The position numbers and the translations under genes are program-made. Below are positions 35,406 to 43,985 of a stretch of 53,657 bases of DNA, one piece after another (position 1 is the first letter of the stretch; every line of letters starts with the position of its first letter). Source of the stretch: Methanosarcinales archaeon (lineage in GTDB: Archaea; Halobacteriota; Methanosarcinia; Methanosarcinales; Methanoperedenaceae). The stretch is from the NCBI GenBank assembly GCA_905339155.1, contig CAJPFJ010000040.1:1-53657 (forward strand), written 5' to 3'. The notes under the pieces are model-generated. The model was not told the DNA's origin. It did not search any database and saw only the letters and a program-made list of their open reading frames with translations.

Positions 35406-36236
35406 TTATGATCGCGCGAGTACATCAATTAGTTTATCGCAACCACCGTTCTTGATAAATTCCGTATGATCGTCTATTGTCTTAAAAAACTGTCCTGATA
35501 TTTTATGACACAGAATTTCAGAATCAGTCGCACCATAGAATGTTATTAATATGTTTACCGCGTTTGGATTAGAATAACCGGATTTCCCAGTTTGTTTTCT
35601 ACACCAGGCAAGAGTGTTCATCCAAATCGCAGCACTCAGCGCACCGCAAGCATTGCCGCTCAAACCAAGACCTCCTGCAAATCCGGCAACCATAACCATT
35701 TCTTCATCACTAGCTCCCATTTTTTTGGCGACTTGCGAAGCGCAGCTTATTGGCAGTTGAGGTAAATCAGTTTGGTCGCGGGATAATCCTTCAATTGCTG
35801 ATTGGATCGCTTCCGGAGCCCATTTTTCCGCGAGTTTAAAGCAGGATATGAATCTACCAGAGATTAAGTATTTCAGCATACTAAATTTGCTTGACCAATC
35901 ACAACTGGTTATGTCCGAACAGTTGACGCTTTTTGCCGTATTTGAAAATGATTCCATAAGGTGTTGAGTTGCCGTAATAGCCATACCGATTGCTTGACCG
36001 CGGTCATCGCTCCTACGAAAGGCTTCCGCTCCTACAGCCAATGCAGACCCCCAAAGCATTCCGCATTGATATCCTTCTTGCATTAATCCACCCGCTAATG
36101 GGTCCGCGGCACGCTCCTCAGTTTCTAATGGATGACCGAATTCGCGGTTTAATAAATAAAAGAATGTGCGAGAGCAAGTACCTAATTTTAGAAATACTCT
36201 TTTGGTGTCTTGTAGATTCGCTTTTGAGTCGTTCAT
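35406..36236 (-). CDS. C_GCAxxG_C_C family redox-active protein
   Basis: About 276 residues from the ATG at 36236, with AGGGTG seven bases upstream; longer in-frame starts overlap the upstream gene. Two related halves appear: GLMQEGYQCGMLWGSALAVG in the first, and GGLGLSGNACGALSAAIWMN in the second, the latter matching the C-G-A signature of this family. Extra cysteines are CSDITSC, ISC, LAWC, ILC and GGC. Members are thought to bind a cofactor or shuttle electrons, but the function is undefined. It is the last gene of the 35.4-39.9 kb minus-strand group. Confidence 0.65.
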   Translation of the reverse strand: MNDSKANLQDTKRVFLKLGTCSRTFFYLLNREFGHPLETEERAADPLAGGLMQEGYQCGMLWGSALAVGAEAFRRSDDRGQAIGMAITATQHLMESFSNTAKSVNCSDITSCDWSSKFSMLKYLISGRFISCFKLAEKWAPEAIQSAIEGLSRDQTDLPQLPISCASQVAKKMGASDEEMVMVAGFAGGLGLSGNACGALSAAIWMNTLAWCRKQTGKSGYSNPNAVNILITFYGATDSEILCHKISGQFFKTIDDHTEFIKNGGCDKLIDVLARS

Positions 36237-36247
36237 TTTCATACACC

Positions 36248-36907
36248 CTAAATTGACGTTTGCCAAGCAATAAAGGTAGTAGGGGTACCGCCCCGATTTC
36301 TGCGCACATACACGCTAAAAAAGAGCGCTAAAAGTAACATCGACCCTGTCGCGGTAACGATCCACGGCAAACCGAGAAGCAGTAAAGCCGTGGAAAAATT
36401 CGGATAAAAATATACTAAGGCAATCAGGGGAGTAACTAAGAAATTAGCCAGGAAAAACCACCTGAGCCACTTCTGCAGCCCATGTTTCGCAAACACCGGG
36501 ACTGCAAATAAAGTCGCTAAACCCAATGCTATGTATCCCAACGCATCAACAGTCCAGAAAAGAGAATGAGGTGTTTGTACAAGAACCGGGTTCGGAGCAG
36601 CATAAGGAATCACAGCTGTCAATTGAACAACGTAATTCAAAGTGACGTATGTTGAGTACAATACCGCAAAGAGAACAGCCGCATGGCTCCAAAACTTCTT
36701 ATCGTCTGGTGTCACATAGTGAAGTGCAAGCAACGCGAGCATAAATGGCGTCGCAATAAAAAGCGAAAATCCATAGATAAGAATCTCATCCCATGGATAA
36801 CTAACAATGCCTATAAGCTGCAGAATTTGAGCAACATCGAATCCGAATGCTGCAACAAATGCAACAAGCGCTGACCAGAAACCGATTTTATATATTGTTT
36901 CTTCCAT
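36248..36907 (-). CDS. Hypothetical multi-span membrane protein
   Basis: 219 residues with about six hydrophobic segments, for example VALVAFVAAFGFDVAQILQL near the start and LLLGLPWIVTATGSMLLLAL near the end. No conserved family motif is recognised. It lies between the alpha/beta hydrolase and C_GCAxxG genes with 17 bp and a short overlap or spacing, so it is probably co-transcribed with them. Its composition is richer in G and C than the genes around 41-52 kb. Confidence 0.65.
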   Translation of the reverse strand: MEETIYKIGFWSALVAFVAAFGFDVAQILQLIGIVSYPWDEILIYGFSLFIATPFMLALLALHYVTPDDKKFWSHAAVLFAVLYSTYVTLNYVVQLTAVIPYAAPNPVLVQTPHSLFWTVDALGYIALGLATLFAVPVFAKHGLQKWLRWFFLANFLVTPLIALVYFYPNFSTALLLLGLPWIVTATGSMLLLALFFSVYVRRNRGGTPTTFIAWQTSI

Positions 36908-36924
36908 TTAAACAACCTCGCTTT

Positions 36925-37827
36925 TCATTTTTTCTGATTTCCTTTGAGAAATTCTAAAATTTTTCGGTTGACTGTTTCAGGTTGGCCGCCGGGCAATTCA
37001 TGGCCAGCATGCGGGATCAATTCTGCCTGGATATTGGGAATCAGCCGTTTGGCGCGTTCTATCGCAGCGACGGGATCGTACAGCGACTCTTGCTGGCCGA
37101 TGAGCAGCAAGGTCGAATTCTTTATGCCACGCAGTTCCTCATCCATGTAAGGGACCGGCAGAACTGTAGGTGGTAACTGGAAATATCTCACACCCGGGTA
37201 AAACTGATTTGTTATAAGATCGAACATTCGTTTAGTCTTTTCATTTTTCAAATTTGGTTCATAATACATCCAGTGCATCATGTTGTTCGACCAATACCGA
37301 CCTGGTAGACGAGTCAGCATGCTGCGAACGTAGAATTGTGTCTTGAGGGGAACAAAACTGCCTATCGGAGTGAGAAGAACGAGCTTTCTGAGCCGATCTG
37401 GCCTGTGTATTGCATAATTGAGAGCTGCGAAGCCGCCATACGACCATCCTATTAAATCCATTTGACTTATCCTGAGGGCATCCAGTACACCATTCAACCA
37501 TTCAGCCATCTCGCCTCGATCGCGCATAGGCTGGTCCGGGATGCTCTTACTCGGCTGGCCCATCATATCCAGCGCGTAGACGCGGTAAGCGCGGCTTAGA
37601 TCAGCAATGTTATAAGCCCAAACTGTCAGGCTCATAAAGAAACTATGCAAAAGGATTAGAGGTGGTGCATCTTTGGGACCGCAGACGACAAGGTGCGTAA
37701 TGCCAAAACGGCTCCGGATGTCCATCGCTTCATACGGCACAGCCCAAAGCCGCATGGTGGCTTCGTAGGCAGCCATATACTCAGCTTCGCCCTTTGGGCT
37801 TTTGAAGTGAGATGGTAAGTTGTTCAT
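36925..37827 (-). CDS. Alpha/beta hydrolase
   Basis: About 300 residues from the ATG at 37827 with AAGGAAA eight bases upstream; an in-frame start at 37851 would overlap the amine-oxidase gene. Canonical alpha/beta fold: LILLHSFFMS (oxyanion strand), the nucleophile elbow GWSYGG, an acidic residue after LLLIGQQESLYDP, and the catalytic His in PHAGHELPG. The substrate cannot be told; homologues include esterases, haloperoxidase-like enzymes and carboxylesterases. A bacterial look and composition suggest acquisition. Confidence 0.82.
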   Translation of the reverse strand: MNNLPSHFKSPKGEAEYMAAYEATMRLWAVPYEAMDIRSRFGITHLVVCGPKDAPPLILLHSFFMSLTVWAYNIADLSRAYRVYALDMMGQPSKSIPDQPMRDRGEMAEWLNGVLDALRISQMDLIGWSYGGFAALNYAIHRPDRLRKLVLLTPIGSFVPLKTQFYVRSMLTRLPGRYWSNNMMHWMYYEPNLKNEKTKRMFDLITNQFYPGVRYFQLPPTVLPVPYMDEELRGIKNSTLLLIGQQESLYDPVAAIERAKRLIPNIQAELIPHAGHELPGGQPETVNRKILEFLKGNQKK

Positions 37828-37847
37828 GGTTTGTTTTCCTTTCTTTT

Positions 37848-39185
37848 TCAACTCTTAAGATGAGTCAATAATTCCTTAGCTGTTTTTATTCCGTTCGCAA
37901 GTGCTTCTTCCAATGTTCCCATGGCGGTGCCTTCCGACAGAGCTTCTCCGGCAAAGAATAATGTATCTTCAACTGGTTGGGTTAATACCTTTTTTGCTTC
38001 ATTTGATTCTACAGTTGCGTAAGAATAAGCTCCAAGTGAAAACGGATCAGTCTGCCAGTTTACAACCTTTCCTGCACTCAGATTCTTTATGAGGAACGAT
38101 CTGTTTGTATTAAAGATATAACACAAAGCATCGAGTGCCATAGTTATTATGTTCTCATCTGATGTGTTTTTATTTCTCTCCGCTTGCGGACCGGCAAGCC
38201 ATCCTGTAATAAGTGGAGTCTTATTCGGCAGTTGAGTCCAGCAGGCAGTAAAAAAAGTATCGGAAATAAGAAGACCAAGTTCAGGCGTCTTGCGTATTTG
38301 ATTTTCAGATGATTCCCAGAAAGCATCCTTGAATTCAAGAAATACTTTTATAGCAGTGCCGTACCCGATTGATTTTGCTGCCTCCAGTTTTTCAGGCAAT
38401 CCGGGGCAAAAATGAAGGTGAGCTTCATCGTCCGGCTTTGATTGAAGAACTCCAAGCGGTACAGTAATCAACGCTTTGCGTGCTGAATAAATTTTACCTT
38501 TATCACTAATAACTTCAACGTTGTCTGGCTTCCACCGGATTTCTTTTGCAACAGTTGACAAAAAGATTGCACTGTTATGCTTTATTATTTCCTTTGAAAG
38601 AAAGTCTATAAGCTTAATGTGACCACCCTTCAAACGGTACTGATCCGATTGGCCGAAAATTTTCCATTCTTCTCTCAGAGCAAATGTGCTGGCTCTTTTA
38701 ATATCGGCCGCATCATAACCTTCGACAAAACCAATGGCAATTTCCCTTACAGCTTTATATTTCTCTTCGTTCAGGTATTGATCCAAAAATTTACTGAAAG
38801 GCATATCCTGTTTAAGTGAATCTGCTTTTGAAAGAAGTGTCGAGAAAGTAGTCCACAGATTTTCAGATTTCTGGATTTTTCCATTTTTAATCATATAGTA
38901 TTTTCCGGCAATAGAGTAAAACTTAATACCACCTTCTCTTAACAACGATTGAGTTGTAGGCATGTCACCGTGGACAAATTCTGCACCTGCTTCTAAAGAT
39001 GTTGAGAAACCTGGAACGGTTAAAGTATATATCCTGCCGCCAAGCCTGTTTCGGGCTTCGAGCACGTAGACTTTTTTTCCTGCTTTTGCTATTTCCTTTC
39101 CGGCTTCAAGTCCCGATGCACCCCCGCCTATAATTATTACATCCGCTTTATCCGGCGAAGTTTTATCATTGGTTGATTCATCCAT
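37848..39185 (-). CDS. Flavin-containing amine oxidase
   Basis: About 445 residues from the ATG at 39185; an in-frame ATG at 39224 adds an unusual basic leader. It has the N-terminal Rossmann FAD motif ADVIIIGGGASGLEAGKEIA, the ARNRLGGRIYT signature of the flavin monoamine oxidase family, and the C-terminal FAD-contact region LFFAGEALSEGTAMGTLEEA. These enzymes oxidise amines with O2 or another acceptor. The gene sits in a same-strand group with a hydrolase and an FMN reductase. A function in polyamine or aromatic amine breakdown is possible but not shown. Confidence 0.82.
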   Translation of the reverse strand: MDESTNDKTSPDKADVIIIGGGASGLEAGKEIAKAGKKVYVLEARNRLGGRIYTLTVPGFSTSLEAGAEFVHGDMPTTQSLLREGGIKFYSIAGKYYMIKNGKIQKSENLWTTFSTLLSKADSLKQDMPFSKFLDQYLNEEKYKAVREIAIGFVEGYDAADIKRASTFALREEWKIFGQSDQYRLKGGHIKLIDFLSKEIIKHNSAIFLSTVAKEIRWKPDNVEVISDKGKIYSARKALITVPLGVLQSKPDDEAHLHFCPGLPEKLEAAKSIGYGTAIKVFLEFKDAFWESSENQIRKTPELGLLISDTFFTACWTQLPNKTPLITGWLAGPQAERNKNTSDENIITMALDALCYIFNTNRSFLIKNLSAGKVVNWQTDPFSLGAYSYATVESNEAKKVLTQPVEDTLFFAGEALSEGTAMGTLEEALANGIKTAKELLTHLKS

Positions 39186-39342
39186 AAAAACTCTTTTTTG
39201 TTTTGACAGACGCAGTTGTGCCAATTTTGTCTTTAAAATAATTATTTCAGACTTTACCCAATCTATTTTTTAGACGCAACATTGCATTTATCCTCATATA
39301 TCAAAAATACAGACAGTTTCAATAGGTTTCATTTGGATTTTA

Positions 39343-39903
39343 TTAACCCCCTTTTAGTTTTCTTGTCCAGGCAATCAGACTCTCCAGCAATTCTTTTATT
39401 TTTTCCCTTGTTTTTTCATCTCTGACTCTACCCTTATCATCTATTTTATCAGCGGCAAATGTTACAAAGATCTCTGGTTTATTAACCGGGTACATATTGA
39501 GAAAAACGAACATCTGTCTTAGATGATATTGCACTCTTGCCCCTCCCAGCATCCCGGTAGATGCGCTCATTATCGCAATCGATTTACCTTGAAACGAATT
39601 ATCTCCAGGAGGGCGCGAAGCCCAGTCGATTGCATTTTTGAGAACACCTGGTATCGAATAGTTATGTTCAGGTGATGCCATCAATATTGCATCCGATATC
39701 CTGATTTTTTCTTTAAATTCTTTGACTCTTTCCGGCATTCTGTCCTCTAAGTCCATATTATAAGGCGGAATTCCTTCAAGGTCAAAGATTTCAAGTTTTG
39801 CCTCTTCTGGTGACAACTCCAGAGCAGCACGTAATAATGCCTTATTGTAAGAACCCTTTCGCAAACTTCCAGCAAAACCGAGAATTGTTATCTGTTTATC
39901 CAT
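39343..39903 (-). CDS. NAD(P)H-dependent FMN reductase
   Basis: 186 residues in the flavodoxin-like fold. Marks are GFAGSLRKGSYNKALLRAAL (phosphate-binding loop of FMN) and SPEHNYSIPGVLKNAIDWAS, the family signature near residue 80. It reduces FMN, azo dyes, quinones or chromate depending on the member. It lies 157 bp upstream of the amine-oxidase start on the same strand, so it may supply reduced flavin or simply be adjacent. Confidence 0.88.
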   Translation of the reverse strand: MDKQITILGFAGSLRKGSYNKALLRAALELSPEEAKLEIFDLEGIPPYNMDLEDRMPERVKEFKEKIRISDAILMASPEHNYSIPGVLKNAIDWASRPPGDNSFQGKSIAIMSASTGMLGGARVQYHLRQMFVFLNMYPVNKPEIFVTFAADKIDDKGRVRDEKTREKIKELLESLIAWTRKLKGG

Positions 39904-39905
39904 AC

Positions 39906-40124
39906 TTAACTACTTCCCAATTGTTGCATGTCTGACAAACAATAAATACTTTGCTTAATGCAGTATCGGGACATATATCTGCTCGCCCTATCCTCAGATA
40001 ATACCTCCGCAGCCGGGACGATCGGAACACGCATCGCACTCTTATCAAAACCAATGTGACGCTCCTCCAGCCAGTGCATCACCACATCCCGCTGCAGCCC
40101 AAAGGAAGCTTTCGAAAAAGACAA
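39906..40124 (-). CDS. Short ORF, uncertain (possible gene fragment)
   Basis: 72 residues directly upstream of the FMN reductase gene on the same strand (RDVVMHWLEERHIGFDKSAM, then RVPIVPAAEVLSEDRASRYM). It has protein-like composition but no family that I can name. It ends 3 bp before the reductase start. It may be the tail of a broken gene, or a small peptide read with the reductase. Its real start is unclear. Confidence 0.3.
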   Translation of the reverse strand: MSFSKASFGLQRDVVMHWLEERHIGFDKSAMRVPIVPAAEVLSEDRASRYMSRYCIKQSIYCLSDMQQLGSS

Positions 40125-40278
40125 AACTAACAGGCAAGGGAGAGATTATTAAGGAGTATCTGTGAAAAAAAGCTCCCTACGCTATTATAGCCAGACTCCT
40201 GGATGTCCAGCTTGACTGTTGCTAGTTTTGTCAAAATTCGGAGGTTAAGTATTTAACTAATCCATATTGAAGAATTTT

Positions 40279-40485
40279 TTAATTATTCTCCAATATATTT
40301 TGCCTTTTTTGCATTATCTTTTCAAGTCTTTTTGCCCAGGCATCCTCATGAGTATATGCACACTCAAGATAATGATATATAGCAGCAGCTACTGCATCCT
40401 TGGTGCTTTCTTCATTTGTCTTTTGCTTCAGCGCTGCAAGTTCATTTTCCATAAGGACTGTTTGAACATGCACTATTTTTGTCAT
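40279..40485 (-). CDS. Small helical antitoxin-like protein (DUF5371-type)
   Basis: 68 residues. The core (VHVQTVLMENELAALKQKTN, then KDAVAAAIYHYLEC) resembles small ribbon-helix-helix-like proteins of methanosarcinal archaea, sometimes catalogued as DUF5371. A strand (VQTVL) followed by two helices suits a DNA-binding dimer or antitoxin. A shorter paralogue lies at 43703-43852 with the same pattern. No toxin gene is adjacent. Confidence 0.55.
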   Translation of the reverse strand: MTKIVHVQTVLMENELAALKQKTNEESTKDAVAAAIYHYLECAYTHEDAWAKRLEKIMQKRQNILENN

Positions 40486-40842
40486 TTTTTTATACCTCTT
40501 TTTTTTATTTACTCATGTCTGTTAAGCTCAAAGATTTCAGTCTTAAAACAGATGTATCACAAGCTTGAATGCGCGGATCTTCATTAAGTTAGAATATCTC
40601 AGTCTTAAAAATCGACACTTTTATGATTATCATAGTGATATTATAGCTTAAATACTTTTCGATATGCTGGGACAAAGCTGAGATATGAGCTTTTAGAATC
40701 TATAATACTATCCATCTATTTTCACCCACTCAAAAAAAGTCTAACCTTTTGTTATCATCTCGTTTCAAAACAAGTTTGATCTGCTGGTGAAAAGTTTAAA
40801 GGCTAAGGAATTAGAAAATAGAAGGAAAGGAGGTTTGAAAAA
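40486..40842. other. Gene-free gap with short direct repeat
   Basis: About 350 bp without a supported gene. TCAGTCTTAAAA occurs at 40537-40548 and again at 40599-40610, 62 bp apart; it may be a regulatory repeat of the divergent small genes or coincidence. Confidence 0.35.
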
Positions 40843-40980
40843 GTGATTGTCAAGAAAGAAGATGGCTATTACGTCCTCTCCGAAAAAACCAAACGCAACT
40901 TAGGCGGACCTTACAAGACAGAGGAAGAAGCCAAGAAAAGACTACGCCAAGTAGAGTTCTTCAAAAATCAAAAGGGCTAA
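40843..40980 (+). CDS. Small protein of 45 residues with strong ribosome-binding site
   Basis: GTG at 40843 is preceded by AAAGGAGG nine bases upstream, one of the best ribosome-binding sites in the window. The product (IVKKEDGYYVLSEKTKRNLG, then GPYKTEEEAKKRLRQVEFFK) looks like a compact beta-beta-alpha protein. Its composition and the pattern YYVxSEKTxRNLGGPYKTxxEAxxRLRQVE resemble tiny conserved proteins seen in phages, candidate-phylum bacteria and archaea, whose role is unknown. It lies in a gap on its own. Confidence 0.68.
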   Translation: MIVKKEDGYYVLSEKTKRNLGGPYKTEEEAKKRLRQVEFFKNQKG

Positions 40981-41158
40981 GAATCTATCTGAAAAATTCC
41001 ACTGTTGCAATCTCCCTGGAGGATACTACAATTTTCGTAGTTTCCATGTTTCTTCTTTATTCGGGTTTATTTTCAGAGCCTTATGGTATGAAGTGCTGTT
41101 CTGGTGACAGCAACGTTGGTATTGGGCCTATCAATTCATAGTTTTGTTTTAAATTTAA

Positions 41159-42097
41159 CTATTTTTTTTGCATATCAATAGCCTGAGGTTCGATCTCTCT
41201 TTCTTTTCTATCAATATATACAGCGTAATCATTAGGAATTATTTTATTCCCAAATTCTGATGCATATACTTCTGTAAACTCAGCACCAAAGTAAAGTATG
41301 ATAGCAGAATAATAAACCCAGAGCAGAATGACAATTAACGAACCTGCAACTCCATAAATGGATGCAGTGGAAGAACTTCCAATGTATGCACCAACCACAG
41401 ATTTTCCCACCATAAATAACGATGTGGTAAACGCTGCCCCGATAATTGCATCTTTATAACTCACCTTACCATCAGGCAAAATACGAAATATAACGGTAAA
41501 TATTAAAGTAATGGTAATAAACAACACCACAATATTCAAAGCATAAAACAAGAATACGGTTATATCAGGAAAGAAAAATTTCAATCGTTCAATAAAAATA
41601 TTAATTAATGAATTTATTACTAACCCAACACATAGCAGAAACCCCATAGAGACGATCATTGAAAAAGATATCAACCTGTGTTTTATAAATACCATTAATC
41701 CTCTCCTGGGTTTGGCTTTTAATCCCCATATTAAATTAAGAGAATCCTGTATTTCTACAAATACTCCGGTAGCACCAAAAAGCAATGTAATAATTCCAAT
41801 AGCAGCGGCAAAGCTATTATTGTCTGAAAGTTTAACATTCTTAATTATTTCCTGGATTTGCATAGCTGCTTCATTTCCTACTAATCCTTTAATCTGTCCG
41901 AAAATTTCTCCTCTTACTGCTTCGGCTCCGAAAAATATTCCACCCAAATAAATAATAACAATAAGTAAAGGTGGCAAAGAAAAAATTGTATAATATGATA
42001 AAGATGCTGAAAATTTTATTGCATTATCGCTCATAAATTCATTGACAGTTTCTTTTAGAAGGTACCAGATTTTATTTCCAAGACTTCTTAATGTCAT
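41159..42097 (-). CDS. YihY/BrkB family inner-membrane protein
   Basis: 312 residues with about six membrane segments. The family pattern includes AIKFSASLSYYTIFSLPPLL near the N terminus, LLFGATGVFVEIQDSLNLIW in the middle and VILLWVYYSAIILYFGAEFT toward the C terminus. Members were once called ribonuclease BN, but that nuclease activity is due to another protein; the present role (transport or envelope) is unsettled. It starts 2 bp after the end of a short ORF with a strong ribosome-binding site. Confidence 0.88.
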   Translation of the reverse strand: MTLRSLGNKIWYLLKETVNEFMSDNAIKFSASLSYYTIFSLPPLLIVIIYLGGIFFGAEAVRGEIFGQIKGLVGNEAAMQIQEIIKNVKLSDNNSFAAAIGIITLLFGATGVFVEIQDSLNLIWGLKAKPRRGLMVFIKHRLISFSMIVSMGFLLCVGLVINSLINIFIERLKFFFPDITVFLFYALNIVVLFITITLIFTVIFRILPDGKVSYKDAIIGAAFTTSLFMVGKSVVGAYIGSSSTASIYGVAGSLIVILLWVYYSAIILYFGAEFTEVYASEFGNKIIPNDYAVYIDRKEREIEPQAIDMQKK

Positions 42098-42099
42098 GA

Positions 42100-42318
42100 C
42101 TAACTGCCATGTATGACATCCTGTTCACTATACCATTTCAACGCTTTCAATAAATGTTCCCATCTGGAATAATGCCAATATGGTCTGGTAACCTCATTAT
42201 GCCTGCTCCCGTGGCATGAACTATGCGAAACGGGATTCACCGTCGAAGCGTGAAAGCTTCTCATTCTAATTATCTGCGATGGAACTACCTGATTGGTTAT
42301 TGATTTAATATATTTCAC
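42100..42318 (-). CDS. Short ORF with strong ribosome-binding site upstream of brkB-like gene
   Basis: 72 residues from GTG at 42318, with GGGAGG and four bases between it and the start. The product is rich in His, Ser and Arg (RMRSFHASTVNPVSHSSCHG, then RYWHYSRWEHLLKALKWY after SRHNEVT) and not recognised. It ends 2 bp before the BrkB-like start, so it could be a leader peptide or a first cistron. Its high His/Trp content is not typical of a shadow frame, but the absence of a known family keeps confidence modest. Confidence 0.42.
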   Translation of the reverse strand: MKYIKSITNQVVPSQIIRMRSFHASTVNPVSHSSCHGSRHNEVTRPYWHYSRWEHLLKALKWYSEQDVIHGS

Positions 42319-42536
42319 ATTACCTCCCTTTATTGTATTAGTGATTTCTTATATTAGAATATATGCTATTTTCAGAGTGCATTAAATCAACCTTATTCTA
42401 TATGTCATATAAAAGATCTCATAAATACGATATGAGAAGTTACCATTTATGTACAAATTTATGAAGAATGTTGCTTTTTTCCTGTTTACAACGGAAAGCC
42501 CTATTAAAGATCAGAAACTATGGATGAAGGGTAAGA

Positions 42537-43106
42537 ATGGAAGAGGAAATAAAAACTCCCACACCAGTGCATAGGCCGGGAACGAGAGAGATGCTTTTTT
42601 TTTGCCTCTCCGGGATAATAGTCAGTATTCCGGTCACTCTTTCTTTCAGCATATTTTCAAGTCATTTAAATTTCTTTTTGCCTGTACTTTATACGGAGAT
42701 AGGCACATCCATCATCTTTCCCCCATTTATCGAGGAATTTGCAAAAGCCTATCCGCTCTTTTATCGCCACGGGGAAACTGAGAGGTCTATATTTACATTG
42801 GGATTTTTGATAGGGCTTGGATTTGGCATTACAGAATTCTTCTTTTATGTTTTCGGTCAGGGAGCTCCGGTATTTGTGAGATTGCCCGGGATTTTCTTTC
42901 ATGCTGCAAGTGCATCCATAATTGCTTACGGCATTGCAACAAAAAGGCCGATGAGATATTACATGATAGCGGTATTTTTACACCTTACAAACAATATATT
43001 CGCCTCTTCCGAGCTTTTATATATGGTAGGTGGTTATGCAGACCTGATTATAACATATTACCTCTCATGGCACTTATACAAGAAAACGTCTGAACGTTTC
43101 TATTAA
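42537..43106 (+). CDS. PrsW-like membrane protease
   Basis: 189 residues, about five to six membrane segments. Metal-binding motifs of the PrsW family appear in order: EEFAK at residues 66-70, the Glu at 100 in GLGFGITEFF, and His 122 (FHAASAS), with His 149 in a further segment. PrsW is an intramembrane protease that triggers anti-sigma factor release in Bacillus; the archaeal substrate is unknown. It is followed by a degenerate berberine-bridge tail on the same strand. Confidence 0.7.
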   Translation: MEEEIKTPTPVHRPGTREMLFFCLSGIIVSIPVTLSFSIFSSHLNFFLPVLYTEIGTSIIFPPFIEEFAKAYPLFYRHGETERSIFTLGFLIGLGFGITEFFFYVFGQGAPVFVRLPGIFFHAASASIIAYGIATKRPMRYYMIAVFLHLTNNIFASSELLYMVGGYADLIITYYLSWHLYKKTSERFY

Positions 43107-43113
43107 TTTATAG

Positions 43114-43533
43114 TCGGAGTACCTGAAAGGTTTTAGTGATGAAGCAATTGATACCCTTGTCGAATATGCCGCTAAAAGACCTTCATCGATGTCGAAGATA
43201 ATGATTGGTCAACTGCAGGGAGCCGTGAATAGTGTCAGCGACGATGAAACCCCATACAGTCACCGTGACACACCCTTTATCATTAACATCATCTCCATGT
43301 GGTCAGATACCACGAAGAACGAAGAAAATATCAAATGGGCGCGTGACCTCTGGAAGGCGGTGCAGCCCTTCGCTACAGGCGGAGTGTATGTGAACTTCCT
43401 GATGACTGAGGGTGCGGACAGGGTCCTGGCTGCCTACGGTAAAGAGAAGTACGAGCGGCTCGTGGCGCTGAAGAACAAATATGATCCCACGAACTTCTTC
43501 AGCCTCAACCAGAATATCAAGCCAGGGAACTAA
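43114..43533 (+). pseudogene. Berberine-bridge-enzyme C-terminal third
   Basis: An open frame without a proper start begins after TAG at 43111 and runs to 43533. It reads YLKGFSDEAIDTLVEYAAKR, then WARDLWKAVQPFATGGVYVN and KYDPTNFFSLNQNIKPGN, which is the substrate-binding and BBE region of FAD-linked oxidoreductases of this family (usually about 450 residues). The FAD-binding N-terminal two-thirds are absent. The last ~50 residues match, nearly residue for residue, the fragment at 24882-25039. An internal ATG at 43189 lies beneath an intact frame, but a functional short protein is doubtful. Confidence 0.72.
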
Positions 43534-43702
43534 TATGAAATTTGAGAAAAACGTGCCCAAATTTTTGTTATACATGCTCATAATACAAATTATAATAATT
43601 ATTTATATTCAGAGATATATTTATATGTTAACCCAACAATTGTATACTAATAATGTATTAATAATTATAGATAAAATTGTTTTTATCTCAGGATATAATC
43701 TT

Positions 43703-43852
43703 ATGAAATCTCAGTTTGTTCAATCAGTTCTCCCCCTGGAAGATGTAATCTCTTTGAAAAAAAAGACAGGAAAGTCATCAATCAAAGAAGCCATTGCAAA
43801 GGCAGTTTACTTTTATCTAAAGAATAGTGTGTCTAATACAAAACGATATTAG
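43703..43852 (+). CDS. Small protein, paralogue of the 40279 gene
   Basis: 49 residues from the ATG at 43703. The pattern MKSQFVQSVLPLEDVISLKK then SIKEAIAKAVYFYLKN shares the strand (VQxVL), the LKxKT turn and the AxxYxYL helix with the 68-residue protein at 40279. It therefore looks like a second member of the same small DNA-binding/antitoxin-like family. The frame is open further upstream, but those residues are a hydrophobic, AT-rich stretch that looks non-coding. It sits just before a long inverted repeat. Confidence 0.5.
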   Translation: MKSQFVQSVLPLEDVISLKKKTGKSSIKEAIAKAVYFYLKNSVSNTKRY

Positions 43853-43867
43853 AGAGACTCAGGCAAA

Positions 43868-43906
43868 ACACTATAAATATAAATTGATATATTATATTTA
43901 TAGTGT
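43868..43906. repeat. Perfect 15-bp inverted repeat, 9-base loop
   Basis: ACACTATAAATATAA (43868-43882) and its exact complement (43892-43906) flank the 9-base ATTGATATA. It begins 16 bp after the small ORF at 43703 and 80 bp before the ICMT-like gene. It may be a terminator, an operator that includes a TATA box (CTATAAATAT), or an element end. Same geometry as the hairpin at 24381. Confidence 0.6.
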
Positions 43907-43985
43907 CTGATATTTATATGAATTAAGAATTTCGAAGGTTTTATTGTTAGATCTATAATAGAATAACATCAAATATAACTACAAT

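Noticed and set aside
43535..43702. Upstream extension of the small ORF at 43703
   Set aside because: The hydrophobic, Ile/Tyr-only stretch comes from AT-rich DNA, and the paralogue at 40279 has no such leader.
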